Positions 50,641-62,996 of a stretch of 64,000 nt of DNA are shown piece by piece. Made by a program: the position numbers and the translations under genes. Origin of the DNA: Spodoptera frugiperda (lineage: Eukaryota; Arthropoda; Insecta; Lepidoptera; Noctuidae); NCBI RefSeq assembly GCF_023101765.2, contig NC_064239.1, forward strand, positions 8,873,315 through 8,937,314, read 5' to 3'. Each line of letters opens with the position of its first letter. The stretch's first letter is position 1. The notes beneath the pieces are model-generated. The model was given only the letters and a program-made list of their open reading frames with translations. It did not search any database and was not told the DNA's origin.

Positions 50641-50869
50641 CTAATTTTGTGGACTGACTCTCTTCATCATGATTGATATTATTGTCAGTCGGGAAACATT
50701 TATTAGTTTGGATCTCTTGAAGCTGTTTGCTTAGCAGTGGCTGTATCCCGATTTACTTTATTTGTCGTGATCTCCACTTTCACAGCTCGGCTAATGGCTT
50801 GAGATCGACACTATTAAATTGTATTAAAGGATTCCTATTCTAACAATATCCAGATTGTTCAACCCAAGG

Positions 50870-51050
50870 CTGGCGTGGTGGCTGAGCAACTAACAGCAGT
50901 GCAACGTGTAACGGGTTCTTTTCTCGCACAGAACAATTCTTTGTGTTATCCACAAATTGTTGTTTCGGGTCTAAGTATCATGTGCATGTAAACTTGTATG
51001 TTTGTAAACGCAACCACGATATAGGACAAAATCCTAGTGTGGGCATTAAA
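50870..51050 (+). mobile_element. SINE family A, fullest copy
   Basis: Head 'ggctggcgtggtggctgagc' resembles a tRNA A-box and 'gtaacgggttcttttctcgc' the B-box region; then 'ttgttgtttcgggtctaag' and 'tgtatgtttgtaaacgcaac'; ends 'aaatcctagtgtgggc' and an A-rich tail. Confidence 0.75.
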
Positions 51051-51514
51051 AAAGGAAAAAATATCGACAAGAAATCCCTTACTAGGTATTTAGGTTAGCT
51101 TAAGTACATTTTCCCATATTTTTTTAAATTAATTTTTAAGATTTTTTTTATTTCCAAAACATTTTCATACTTTATTACTTAGATACTTTCTTACCCAGTC
51201 AAATTGTGATCTGACCAATCCAACGATTGGTCCACGACATGTATAAATGTATGTATGTATGTATAGTGATATGCCCTGACATTGCACTACCATTTATAAT
51301 TAAGGTCATGCTCTATATTTTTGCTGGTTTTCATATTTTTTTGCTATAGGGCTCGTCCTTCGATATACAAAATCATTAGCAGATTTTTTTTATTGTTTTA
51401 TGAATATATTGAGTAATGACAGTTACGTCTGTTCTTCAGGTAAGTTGAAATACTTTAATTATTATTTTGTTGATTTAAAGTGAGTTTAAAGTGAAATTTG
51501 TTCCAACATCAACG

Positions 51515-51765
51515 GAGAAGGTTTGAGCATTAATCACCACGCTTGCTCAATGCGGGTTGACGATTACAAACTTATAATCAGAAATTATAAGTCCGAGTTC
51601 CTCACGATGTTTTCCTTCACCGTTTTCAGTGGTATAAATAATCTTAGAAAGGAACATATAACTCAGAAAAAGTCACTTGACGCAACCTACCAAAAGGGGT
51701 AGGTTTCGAACCTCCGCATGAGAACTATGAGAAGTCGTCTCTAACCTCCGGGCCATCACGACGTT
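51515..51765 (-). mobile_element. SINE family F, near-complete
   Basis: Minus-strand head 'cgtcgtgatggcccggagg' with a B-box-like 'ggaggttcgaaacctacc', then 'catcgtgaggaactcggact' and the 'gcttgctcaatgcgggtt' block in reverse. It is followed by A/T-rich sequence. Confidence 0.75.
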
Positions 51766-52081
51766 GAAAATTGTTTACGAGTTGATAATTATGATACCTG
51801 ATAAAAAGTCTCCAGGGGCTATAGAATCATTAAAACTACATAATGTTTAGTATACAGAAGTCCTGCGACTGATGTAGTAATATTGATTCTGATAATAATT
51901 TAACGGGGATTAGTCAGATGTGGTAAAGGCTAAACGAAGACCTGTCAGACGTTTACTAACTTATCTATACATATAATAAAATCGTAGAAAAGTGCTGTCT
52001 GTACATTGAAAATAAAAATAAAAAAAATAGCAGGGGTTATTGTTATGTCGATGTCGAACCCAAAAATGTAATTAACTTTTT

Positions 52082-52130
52082 TTTTGTCTGTTTGTCTGTT
52101 TGTCTGTTTGTCTGTTTGTCTGTTCGTCTG
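52082..52130 (+). repeat. TGTCTGTT microsatellite
   Basis: About five perfect TGTCTGTT-type units within the Helitron; the opposite strand gives a repetitive Thr/Asp/Lys/Gln frame of no significance. Confidence 0.85.
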
Positions 52131-52436
52131 TGCGCGCTAATCTCAGAAACGGCTGATCCGAGTTGGATGCGGTTTTCACGAATATATTGTGGGATGCTTA
52201 AATTTACATTTAGTGTTTGTTTCATGTCAATCGGTTCATAAATAAAAAAGTTATGTCAAATTAAAGCATCACGTCGAACATTCTATGCTTATACCATTAA
52301 TCTCCGCAACTATTTGACGGATTTGGTTGAAATTTGGTACAGATATAGTTTAGAACCTTAGAAAGGATATATATATATATATATTTATTTCAAAAATCAA
52401 AAAATAAAAATAAGAAATAAATTATTTATAAATAAT

Positions 52437-52645
52437 TCTATGTCGATCGTTACACGACTTCGGTTCATGTTATTGTTTTAATTTATCAAAAAAAAAGTAA
52501 ATAAATAGTAAAAAGGTATGAAAAAAATAATATCAATATAATAAAACATTTAGTACAAAGAAAATGCTGTAACGGAGTATAGATAATTCTATGTCGATCG
52601 TTACACGACTTCGGTTCATGTTATTGTTTTAATTCATCGAAAAAA
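52437..52645 (+). repeat. Duplicated about 60-bp block inside the Helitron
   Basis: 'taattctatgtcgatcgtta' then 'cacgacttcggttcatgtta' then 'ttgttttaat' occurs twice (about 52434 and 52585), nearly identical, spaced about 150 bp. Confidence 0.85.
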
Positions 52646-53384
52646 AGTAAATACATTACATTTATTTGGTTGGGTATCGGCCGAGCGCTTCGGTACTATC
52701 GTAGAAAAAGTGTATTATCAGTCGTATGATTATTTGTCTGTAGTGGTCCTGCTGTTTCGTATATTCTAAATTGGTTTCGTTGTATTTGTCAATTAATAAG
52801 TTTATTTGTTGGGTTTTCCTGGTTTTACTATTTAACGTAGGTTTAGTTTGATATCGATTATTAGTAGTTACTGTAGTTAGTTTTTTTAATAAAATTGTAA
52901 GTCTAATTTTTTTTTTAATTAGATTAGATTTAAGTCGTTTCTTTTAAATTATTTAGTTTAAGCTTGGTTATTATAGCATAGAGGATAGGTTGTAATATAG
53001 TTTCTTTTTTAATTGTTATAAATTCGTAATTCGTAGCTTTCTTTAGTTTTAAGTTAGTTTAAGTCCGTTTTTAAACTATTTTTTCAATGCCCTAAGTGAG
53101 TATACATCTATTAAATTCAAACGCAGAGCTCATTATGTTGATTTTTGAAGAGTTCCCTGGAATATTTTCCACATCTCATTTTTGAAGAGATCCCGCGAGA
53201 TCGGGAACTATGTGGTTAAAACCAAAAATTTGCCGGAAGTCACTATTCCACGCGAACGAAGTCGCGGGCAAAAGCTAGTATGTAAATAAAATTATATCAA
53301 TTTGATTGATGTCATCTTGTAAGTGTAAGATGACACAATCCAAGAATCTGTTCAAGATGTAAGAATTTAAACTCACTTTTTTTT

Positions 53385-53530
53385 AAAGGAGAAAAATCAT
53401 CCAATGACTCCTCCCGCCTTGGGTGAGGTGAGAGGGAGTATCAGACTCTTACTGACTAAAAACCACCCCGTTCCGACTCCTGCTTTTCGAACCGGAGCCC
53501 CCGTAGCCCGCTAGACAGTCCGCAGCTACG
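53385..53530 (-). mobile_element. SINE family C, uninterrupted reference copy
   Basis: Minus strand carries the full order: head near 'gctgcggactgtctagcggg', body, 'cctcacccaaggcgggagga' and A-rich tail. Confidence 0.75.
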
Positions 53531-53939
53531 GGTAATTTAAAGTCGTCTGCAATTACACACGTGATTTGTTTTTTCATAAATGCTTAATATTAAGATACAC
53601 CTAAATACCATATCATTTCTTTTTTTTACGTCCTAAGTTAAGGTAACCTCTAGATTCTCAATTTCTTAGTAATATCGCAAAATAAAGTCTCATTCGATGT
53701 GTTGTGTAATAATGTGGGCACATATTAGTTTACTGGTCACACAACCATGTCGGTTTGTTAGCACATCAGGCCTTGATAGCTTATCCAGATTCCTAAGGTA
53801 ACTCTTACTAGGCTGTATGCTAAGGCAGTTTGTTAAAGTGATGTGACAGTCAGTGGGGTTCAAATAAGATGCGTTGGAGTTATTTGTACAAATAAATCAA
53901 TGCATACTGTCGAATCCTAACAATAACGGCAACTAGATA

Positions 53940-54175
53940 ACAATGTGATTTTTTTTCCGAGTTATATGTATGTACTGACACACGGTGAATGAAAACATCG
54001 TGAGGAAACCTCGGCTTATAATTTCTGATTTTAAATTTGAAATCGCTAAATCGCCAACCCGCATTGAGTGAGCGTGGTGATTAATGCTCAAACCTTCTCC
54101 GTGTGAGAAGAGACTGTAGTCAGCAGTGGCCATTAATACTGATTGCTGTTGATGGTGATGATGATGATGATTTTG
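53940..54175 (+). mobile_element. SINE family F, 3' two thirds
   Basis: Contains 'aaaacatcgtgaggaaacct', 'cccgcattgagtgagcgtgg', 'tcagcagtggccattaatac' and ends in a GATGAT run at about 54148-54173. Confidence 0.75.
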
Positions 54176-54329
54176 TTTGAACTTAAATCACAGATAATCC
54201 CACTTTAGCTATCATGTCTCTACTCACTTACCGCACCATCACATAAATCATCATGTTTTCTAAAGCAGTCCAAAATATGATTTAAAAAAATGTGTAAATC
54301 TGGAACTAGTTGAATTGAAAAAATTTTCA

Positions 54330-54759
54330 GCAGTTCTGTTTGCGTGCAGCGGTCACCATGGCAGCGGGAGCACGTGGTGCGCGGACGCACTTCCCGCGTG
54401 TCGGAGGTCGCGCAGCGTTCTATATAATGTGAACAAGTTGCCCAAGCGCACACTACCACACTCACGCGCACGCCGCCAACATCCACCCACTAAATACTGT
54501 ACGTAATAAAGGATATTTAAAAACTTAACATTAAATCGATCCAATTTCCAAGGTTAAACGTTTTTTAAGCGTTGCAAGTAGTCAGTTGTGTCGCGTAGTA
54601 ACTGTGGACCCACCACCGATCGTTTGGTTGCAGCGGGAGCGGTCAGTCCTGCAGCTCCGAGCCCCAGTCAGTCTGCGCGTAAGCATCCGCCACTCGGACA
54701 GTGCCCGTGCGCAACAGTGATACTGTGACAGTGACAGTACCCGTTAAACCTTAGCCATC
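54330..54759 (+). promoter_or_regulatory. GC-rich promoter and 5' UTR of an unidentified gene
   Basis: A GC- and CpG-rich island in an AT-rich setting. TCAGTT at 54582-54587 matches the arthropod initiator consensus and lies about 175 nt before the ATG. The interval between them is GC-rich, without in-frame coding, as expected of a 5' UTR. Long frames on both strands across 54220-54544 are by-products of the GC content. Confidence 0.5.
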
Positions 54760-54780
54760 ATGAACCACTACGTCAAAATC
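54760..54780 (+). CDS. First coding exon of an unidentified gene (continues beyond the window)
   Basis: ATG at 54760 in a good context (ccatcATGa) opens seven codons reading MNHYVKI, then a consensus donor gtaagt in phase 0. No further exon is evident in the remaining 9.2 kb, so intron 1 is long and the body of the gene lies outside. The product cannot be named from seven residues. A very short first coding exon, GC-rich leader and huge first intron are typical of regulated developmental or signalling genes, but that is only a tendency. Confidence 0.5.
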
Positions 54781-56935
54781 GTAAGTCAAATTTATTAATT
54801 TTTTTTTAGTTATAATACAGCGTAACCTTCTTGGTCCATAGGCGTTAAAGGTTCTATATTAAAATTGCAGGCCACTTATACAATTAAATTTAAATTAAGA
54901 ACTTGACTTCTTTGTCATAAACAAACAATAATATGTCGGTTGATTTTTAACGGATAGTGTTAACGATTATAAAATAATCGGAATCATGCAATTAATTCAT
55001 TTTTTTTTTTCGTGAATAAATGTTTGTAGATCACGATAGTTGCAACCGTGAGTGTCAGTGATCCAGTTTTGAATAATAATGTCAAGTTCTTTAACACACG
55101 AATAAAAATTTAAATGATGAACTTGAAAAACAATGATGAAATTGCCATTTGTAGTTTATGCGTGTTATGTGCCAGTATAATAGTTAAAGAAATAAAATTG
55201 TTTGTATGAATAGAATTTTTATGAGTGGACTATTAAGTATTGCAAGTGATATATTGTGAGTAATTTTGTATTTACTTTTTTATGTGCAGCATTCGATTAT
55301 TTTTTTTTTTTAATTTAAATTAATAACACAGCGTCTTGTAGTAATAATAATGAATAAAGAGTATTTAATATCTGAAAATATCAGGTAAAAATTTAGTTAA
55401 TTAATTAAAATTTATAAGTAATAACATGTCCTCTTGTAGAAATAATCATGAATTATTTTATCTATCTTTGATATCTGAATTGTTAGGATAAAATTTCTAA
55501 GAATTTAGTTAATTAAGATGACTAAAAAAAAAAAATGGTCATAAGTAAGTAAGTAAATATTTCGCACTAATTACACATACGCAAGTTACGCGTTGCGTTT
55601 CTCGGCTTACATAAGAAACAAGTTTCGTTGATAAACAATATCCGTAACCGCATTTTTAATGACAAATAATTACTTGAAAATCAAACTTTTATATAATTTT
55701 AACGATTTATGTACTGATTCATTCGAATGAAGATGTAAGTTTACGACACTTACATAAAAAAAAATATTTTACTTTTTCTGGGAACATTAACCAACAATAA
55801 TTATGCAATATTACGCATGAAATAATAACATATATCTATTATTAATTTGAAAAAAAGAAACTGCATCTAGGTATGTGATAATTAGTTTTATTGTTTTGTT
55901 AATAATAGAATCTGATTGCAATATGACAACAAAAGAAGTAAGAGATAATTATTAGAATAATAAATTAATGTTTTAATAAACTAGATAAGATCGGTCTAGT
56001 CTAGTAAAAGTACTGAATTAAATTCTTAATACGATATTGAAACATAGACTTATTGTAGGTGAGTCATTTAAGTATCGGTCTATTAAATCAGTGTACAGAT
56101 TCGGACACGGATTTCCGTAAATCATTTTGTCGCTGATTTGTTTAATTATGAATATTTTAACATATATTAATGTGAATTGTTTAATCCGGATTGTTTTTGG
56201 TGTTAACCTTCTAAAGAATGTAGCGTAGTTGTGATTTGTATTGATAGTTTTTTGGTTTATGAAGTGTTAATCAAACAGAACCGTAATAAACAAGATTAAT
56301 TTATATCTGCAATTAACTAACTACCAATTACTGGTTAATTTATTAGTTAGTATTAACAGTTTACTTCATAGTTTAGCTATATTATTTAGCTATATTATTT
56401 ATAATAGTATCTGTGACTTTATTTGTCTTTTTGGAGTTTGATAGAAAGTCAATGAAACGAATGTCAAAGTTTGGTCTTAAATAAATTTGAAATCGTAAAT
56501 ATTTTAAATTGATTTATTAGGATAGGTTTTTAATTCTGGCTTTTCGTGGATTATTTGATATATACAAAACGCATAACGGACCTACATTGACAAAGGCACT
56601 TCTTAATATAGTTTACGGTGGAGTTTATTTTAAATCTTGAATTAATTATTGGCCTCAGCAGACTAAAGTTTCTCTGTCTGCGAAAACCTACTTTGTTTAC
56701 GATGGTTTCAGTTTATATAAGCCAAATTAGCATTGTTTAAAGTTTCGTAAGTTTAGGTAAGAGTTCAGTCTTGTTAATTAACTATCATAGTTTATTTTCT
56801 TTGTCATCTCAGTTAGTAATTGATTTGTTTGTTTCCTGATTTCGTTGTTTGTAAGTAACCAGATTATTTAGTAGACATTCATTTATTATAAAGACGTTCA
56901 ACTCTGAAAATTATTAAATTTCATGTTAATACATA

Positions 56936-57108
56936 GCTTCTACCAGCGGATTCGTCCGTGTACCCGTGGGATAAAAGTAGCTTATGTGTTATTCCAGACC
57001 ATAATCTACCTTTGTTCAAAATTTCATCCTGATCCCTTCGGCGGTTTTGATGTGAAGGAGTAATAAACAAACACACATACTTTCGCATTTATTATATAAG
57101 TAGGATAG
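56936..57108 (-). mobile_element. Decayed short Helitron
   Basis: Minus strand contains 'tcaaaaccgccgaagggatc' and 'tttatcccacgggtacacgg', as in the copy at 11786-11954, but the CTAG end is altered. Confidence 0.5.
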
Positions 57109-58029
57109 GTATTAGAGGTACCTATTAGGTAAATAATATACCAAAAACATACATAACTTATTGACATTCGATCATAATGAATGTCAACCGCTTTTGATGT
57201 TGACTAATATTTATTAAATTAAATCTTCAATAGAGATTACGTACATTGAAAAATTAAAGAGATTACATCATATATACCTAAGATTTAATTAGTTTCAGAA
57301 GTTTTTTGCTTTGTCATCCTTTCGTTTTCATTGTTAAAAGCTTGAATAATATTACCTCATTTAGATTTCGGACTGAGATATGTTGTATATGCAGGTTAGT
57401 ATTTAAGCACCTAAATAGATTATTATTATGTCACTTGTTACTGAGTATCTTATGATATTTAAATTAGGAAATGGAATCTTATGCTAATCTACTTAGGCTA
57501 CACTTTGACTTCATCAAACTTAAACCTAAGCACGCAAGCGAAAACATACGAAGATTAATTAAAACGATACTAGATACAATTCACACTATCAAAATTAAAT
57601 TGAAATATTAAACTGTAATCCAGTAATAGTTTCACAATTCATACAACGCTAGCGCTGGTACTCCGATCTTATTTCTGTCGATCGCGGCTGATAACAGTCT
57701 ATTACCATTTCAAAGCTTATGAATTGTAGGAAATAGTATCTGAGTAAACACTAAGATTATGGACCTATCCATTTTGATATTACACGATAGATATCGCGTG
57801 AGATAAATCTATGTTAGCTTTAGTTTGAGGTTGTATAGCTATTGACTTAAATGGAGCTGTTTGTTTTCTAAGTCGTTACTTTGGATTTAGTTCCTAAAGG
57901 GATGGAGTAGAGGTTAACTTTAAAGTCATGGTGTTAATAAATACGAGACATTACTTGACACTCTCAGATTTCGGGTTATAGCACAGAAGGATTGAATTAG
58001 AGAAGCTAATTACGATTGCATCGAGAAAT

Positions 58030-58143
58030 CTTAGTATAAGTTTGCTTTACGTTTAACGAAAACGAAACGAGAGTGTGTTCGGCACTCTGATTTACCGACG
58101 CGAGTGAACCAACCAATCAAATGCAAAGCAAACTTGTACTAAG
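58030..58143. mobile_element. Palindromic MITE (family D)
   Basis: 'cttagtataagtttgcttta' at the left and 'caaagcaaacttgtactaag' at the right; part of the right inner arm is deleted. Confidence 0.75.
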
Positions 58144-61100
58144 GGTACAGTCTATAATATTATTTTTTGCTCTCAAAGTTATTAACCATAAATATAACAG
58201 AGGTCAAAAGGTCTCCATAAGTTTAAAGTCAAGTTTAAAACTATAAAATATCAATTAAAGTTTTATAATAAACCTTGAACTATAATAGACGACGATGTAA
58301 TAATAAATATATGTCTTCTAACCACAAAAATTCACTTACACATCTTTTAATCTGTTTACATGTTTACAACACTAACCCAATTTAAAACCACAAAATTTAT
58401 AAAGCAATGACATTTGACTGGACTTCCTTAAGCAAACGTTAAACCTTTTTGTAAAGCTTTAAACGTATTTATTTCTTACCACACCTGTCCAACTCTTTGT
58501 TACAATATTACAATATATCTTTCAAAGAACGAAATTATGATATAATCACCCACGATTTGAAGTTTAGACTCGACTTGACAGTGATTATGACCTATGACTG
58601 TGTTATAGAAAACTATTGTGCTTGCTTTGAGAGCATGAACAGACAGATTAAATTATATTTACGTAAATATTAAAGGCTTTTTGGTTGAATTCGTTTGTAC
58701 GTGTCGTCGCACATCTTTTACTTTACGTTTTTTGGACACATATAAAAAGGTTTTTGAGATTCAGTAAGTTCTTATTGACTTTAACTGCTTTCTTAGCTGT
58801 CTCAGAAACAAACACATTTACATTTACACATTAAAGAGCTCTACTGGTATCTATGCAGCCTAATGGAACTATATGAATTTTTCGTTTGTTAAACTGACCA
58901 GTTACGTTTTAAGCTAGGTATTTGTTTTAGACCAACAGCGTTAACGACAGTCAGTGTTGAGTTGAACCATCTAATTTACATTCCATTTATCAGACCTTGG
59001 TGGAAATTGTCTTAGTAAACAGTTGATTTGGAAGGAAAACTACGAAAATAATGACATGAAATAAAGTGTAGGTACTTTATCTTAGAGCTGACTTAAGACT
59101 GATTCAACTGAGTAAAAGGAACACTTTTATTCTTTGCATAACTTATTGACTAATGAATCCAAATCTTATCTCCCAATCACTGAAGACAAATAGCTTTAAT
59201 CATATGAATACACGCTAATTCGACTTTGTATCATTTTTCAACGCACGTTAAATCATTTAACCAATTTTATTGTATCATGTGTTGTTGCATCATTACTGAC
59301 CAAGCTTCCTAGTTAAGCAACGAAAGAACATCGTATTCAGACAATTAATTAATATCTAACAAGATGAATACAGTTTCCATGTAACCGCTAAGAAGTCGGT
59401 CAGCTATTCCAACACGTATGCATTAATCAAACAAAATTATTTGATTAATTACGGCCAAGGGTGTCTCTGGAAAACAATGGTTCTCATAGTAATTGCTGTA
59501 TTTTTTTTCTGTAGTTTATTCGCATAAATTTTATAACTCATGATCGCTAGATGATCATCTGTTGGCTCGTGACCGAGATATGCAAAAAGCGACCTTCACG
59601 ACTCCACAAGATAAGTCGGTGAACGACCCATTTTGTATGTTGACTTAGTTTTTGTTTAAGTGCGTTAATTGTGTGTTAAACTTAATGATGTGTTTGTAGT
59701 AGCAATTATAATGGTATTTAACGATCTATTGAAGTGTGATTACGTTAGTACTATTTGAAACAAAGCCTATTTCGAGTTAACAAGAGATTGCAGCGACAGT
59801 AATTTGGTCACAATTCGTATGTGACCAAAATAATAGGACTTTAATGATAGGGTTGTCGGTGTTTTAAGAGCTATGTTGTAACGTTGTGTAACACAGAAAG
59901 CGCATTCGTAAAATGTTCGTAGAAAGGGAAATCTGCGATTGCATTCAACGCTTGTTTTAGTTTCTATGGGAATTATAAACCTTAACGTTGTTGAAATATG
60001 ACTTTTATTGCTTGAACTTTAATGATATATGTATGTGGGTGATATGTTATTGGTTGCAGTTTGTAGCAAATATTTTAAGATAGCGTAGGGTTACTTTCCT
60101 GAAATATAGACGTTATTCTATTCCAATGATTGGATTTTTTATTAATATGAGATCAAAATTGGATTAAATGTATTCAAACATTTCTGCTAATACATCCATA
60201 AAAAGAGTTTAAAAACAAGAAGATAAACAATATACCTAAACATTACAATTTATCTCACATGTGATTTATTCAAAACAATTGTTTACCATGAATCGTATGG
60301 GAAGTGTGACTGGTGAGGCTAATGACACTTTAATAAGTAGTCTTATGGTGTCAATGCTAAAGGGATTATAGCCTTTAGCCTTCGTCAAATGACATTTTAT
60401 AATGGTCAATGGACGAATTTTCCATTGTAGAGGTTCACTTCCTTTTTCCAGTCCGAATAATGGCCGCTTTACTGCCAAGGCGAGTTTAAATATGTCGTTT
60501 AAGCCAAAGGCCTTGTGTCACAGTTTACATAAATGCTGGCCTCGTGATGCAGTTTCTATGTAATTGACATCTTTCAATAGTATTGTGAGTGTGGATGTTG
60601 AGGAGTTGTAAAAATGTTTATCTATGAGTTTGGATGTTAAGGGTTAAATGTTGCAAAAAGGTGTAGTTCAATGTTTAATGTGACCTAGGAATAAGTGACT
60701 GTATTTTTTTTTATATTTAGACAGTTTTTGGACTAGTATAATATAGTCAGTATTATTATTTAATACTCTTTTGACGTGGTATATTTGCCATGGTCTCTTG
60801 CATTTTATGCTTACTTTTATTGTAAGTATTTATTTATTAAAAGACAACGAAGCTATTAAACACGGTATCTTCTGCAAAATCTAACCCTAAAACGAGTTAT
60901 TACATGTGTTAAATGGAGTAACTCATTTCATCATCCATTCTCATTCCCTCTAATGGATGAATATGACATAATTATCATTTAAGATTCAACTTTTGTTTTT
61001 ATAATTTGCATGTATGTATGTGAGTATGTATGTTATATAATTTGCCGATAAATCGAGCCATGTTACGGTTGCTTTTCGTAACATTGTGCGGTTGATGAGA

Positions 61101-62666
61101 AATTTTATATTTTTCTTTTCTGATGTAATGGAGAGAGTGTACACGGTGTCGTTAAAGTCTGAATGCTGGCAGTTTTGTGATGTTGTTCCACGTGACATAT
61201 GTGAGAGTTTAACTCGTTAGCTGTGCAAGTGTAGATTATAAAATATAAAGTAAGGTTAATAATGCGAATGTGTGTTGTATTAGTTTAAGCCTACAAAGGA
61301 GTAAAGCTAATGGGTCTATAGGAGAGTAAGAGATGCAAATTAGTATCTTGTAAATAATACAATCTTTGTTTTTGAGAGTTAAGAGTGTTTGAGCCTTTTG
61401 TGAGATTCCGTACTAGGTATTGGAAGAAAAAATCAACAATCTTTGCTCGATCCGTAAATTAAACGTAATCGGACTACTAGATATTTTACGTTCATGGCTA
61501 TACGACCAACGATTTAGTGGAACTAAATAAATAACATCTTTATCTTATGACCATAATGATTGGAATCATTGGAATGTTATCGCTATGAGATCTGACAGAT
61601 GCAAATCATCGTCATAAATATCGAATTAATTAATTAATTAGTTCGATTTCAAAAGAAGATGAGTCAATCATTCCGTCAGCGTAACTAACTGGTACTATAA
61701 ACATTATGTTAATCAGTAGGTATAATCTAATATTTACTATATTTTCCGGTATATAAAGGTCGTTTATGTACAATGTTTATATTCTGACTGGATATAAATA
61801 AACAATATAGAATCGATATGTCGATGATACCTATCGATAAATGTTTTTGCGGTAGTCGGAAGGCGGAAGTTGTGACGGTGGCAGGACCGGTTAGACGCAC
61901 GCGCAAATATGAGCATTTTAATGCGCATACGTCGCCTTCCCGCTATGTGACGTACGCACCCATTCATGGCTCGAACAAGCTTTTTAACACATGATATAAG
62001 CTACCAGTTTTGCTCTACTGATTTTATAATTTAATGTCTAGGTTTTATAGTAGGAAATCGAAGGTGTACCTACCAAATTAACTTCCTTATTTAAGTGTCG
62101 CATTGATAATGTATTTTTAACCTTGTTCGGCTAAATCTGTGTCTATATATCGGTCTACTATGTACTAGGTCGCGGTCAATGTAACTTATTAGTTTAAAGA
62201 ATAATATAGCGCGAGTAAAAAGATATATCAACATGCATTTAAATAAATAAATAAATTATTATATGAGAATGAAATATAGGAGTTTGTAACTTGCGTCACG
62301 CATTAAATTTTAATATTTTTAAATTATTTATAATACATAATATTTTAAATAACATCTTTAGTTATTTATTGGCTTTTAAGATTTTAAAGCGCCGGTCACT
62401 TTTGCTCCCCACGGCGGCGTTTGATGTGTTAAGCGTAAGGCCTCGGCCTCGAATTTTGCGGGCAGCGGGGCGGCGGCGGCGGCGGCGCGGCAGCGGCAGG
62501 ATCTTTTGCGTATAATCAAATGGACCGGTTTTCGAAAACAGCGGCGCGGGAGCGGCGCGGGAGCGGGCAACGAGCGGTGCACTCCAGTCAAGCGGTGACC
62601 GCCCGCGTTGCGCGTCTGCATTGTAGTATAGTGTTGTGTACCTATATTTTTTTGTGACGTATCAAA

Positions 62667-62813
62667 ATGTCCTCGGACGTGCAAGAGCAAATGATTTCGG
62701 CAATCTTTGAGAGGACACCCATACGGAACAGCAAAGATGTGAACCATAAAAATAGAAGAAAAATTAACCAATTATGGGAAGAAATAAAAAACGAACTGAA
62801 TATTGAAGACTAA
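62667..62813 (+). pseudogene. Truncated MADF (Myb/SANT-like) protein of the Harbinger element
   Basis: A 48-codon frame starts at the ATG at 62667 and stops at 62811-62813. EQMISAIFERTPI, then HKNRRKINQLWEEIKNELN, match the first two helices of MADF domains, which bind DNA and help import or target the Harbinger transposase. A full MADF domain is about 85 residues, so this is the first half only; the stop follows the deletion junction. One usual Trp after the ERTPI block is Arg here. A GC-rich leader within the left terminal repeat could serve as its promoter. Confidence 0.65.
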
Positions 62814-62819
62814 AGCAAA

Positions 62820-62996
62820 AACTGAAATCACTCTTGATAGTTTCAAGAATATAGTCAAGTTTCTACACTCATTCTAGTGTAGTCGTAGAATTTGTCGGGA
62901 TTTTGTCTCTGTTCTTCATAATTTCGATAAAACTCGCCATTTATTTTCCTTGCCCTATAGTAGGTCTTCTTCTTTTGCCCACAGTAAATCGAGCGT
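62820..62996 (-). pseudogene. Harbinger transposase N-terminal fragment, frameshifted
   Basis: On the minus strand the frame reads KKKTYYRARKINGEFYRNYE and then QNPDKFYDYTRMSVET, the block that precedes the catalytic domain in Harbinger transposases. A stop follows directly, but the next residues of the family appear in another frame, so a one- or two-base deletion has occurred. The DDE catalytic domain is absent. Confidence 0.6.

Larger units (their letters stand above)
51964..53278 (+). mobile_element. Non-autonomous Helitron, 1.3 kb
   Basis: 5' end TCTATACATATAATAAAATC preceded by A; 3' end CTAG followed by T; stem 'cgcg-aacgaagt-cgcg' just before. Inside are a (TGTCTGTT)n run at 52082-52130 and two copies of a block containing 'atgtcgatcgttacacgact' at 52440 and 52590. 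No Rep/helicase frame. Confidence 0.85.
37577..54580. other. Gene-poor, repeat-rich intergenic block
   Basis: About 17 kb between AGO2 and the next gene. Apart from the AGO2 3' UTR and the mobile elements listed separately, I see no exon that belongs to a recognised protein family. The unlisted parts (for example 42000-42800, 46400-47750, 49000-50250) are AT-rich and featureless by eye. Confidence 0.55.

Noticed and set aside
50870..50940. Possible tRNA gene
   Set aside because: It has A- and B-box-like text but no cloverleaf stems, and the same head recurs in SINE copies at 28965 and 43890.
52043..52225. Minus-strand frame with repeated TDKQTNRQ
   Set aside because: Direct translation of a TGTCTGTT microsatellite inside a Helitron.
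54220..54486. 88-codon minus-strand frame upstream of the orphan exon
   Set aside because: Lies in a CpG-rich promoter-like region where frames on both strands stay open; no protein-family resemblance.
62376..62771. 131-codon minus-strand frame at the Harbinger element
   Set aside because: Antisense to the GC-rich terminal repeat and the MADF frame; open only because of GC content.
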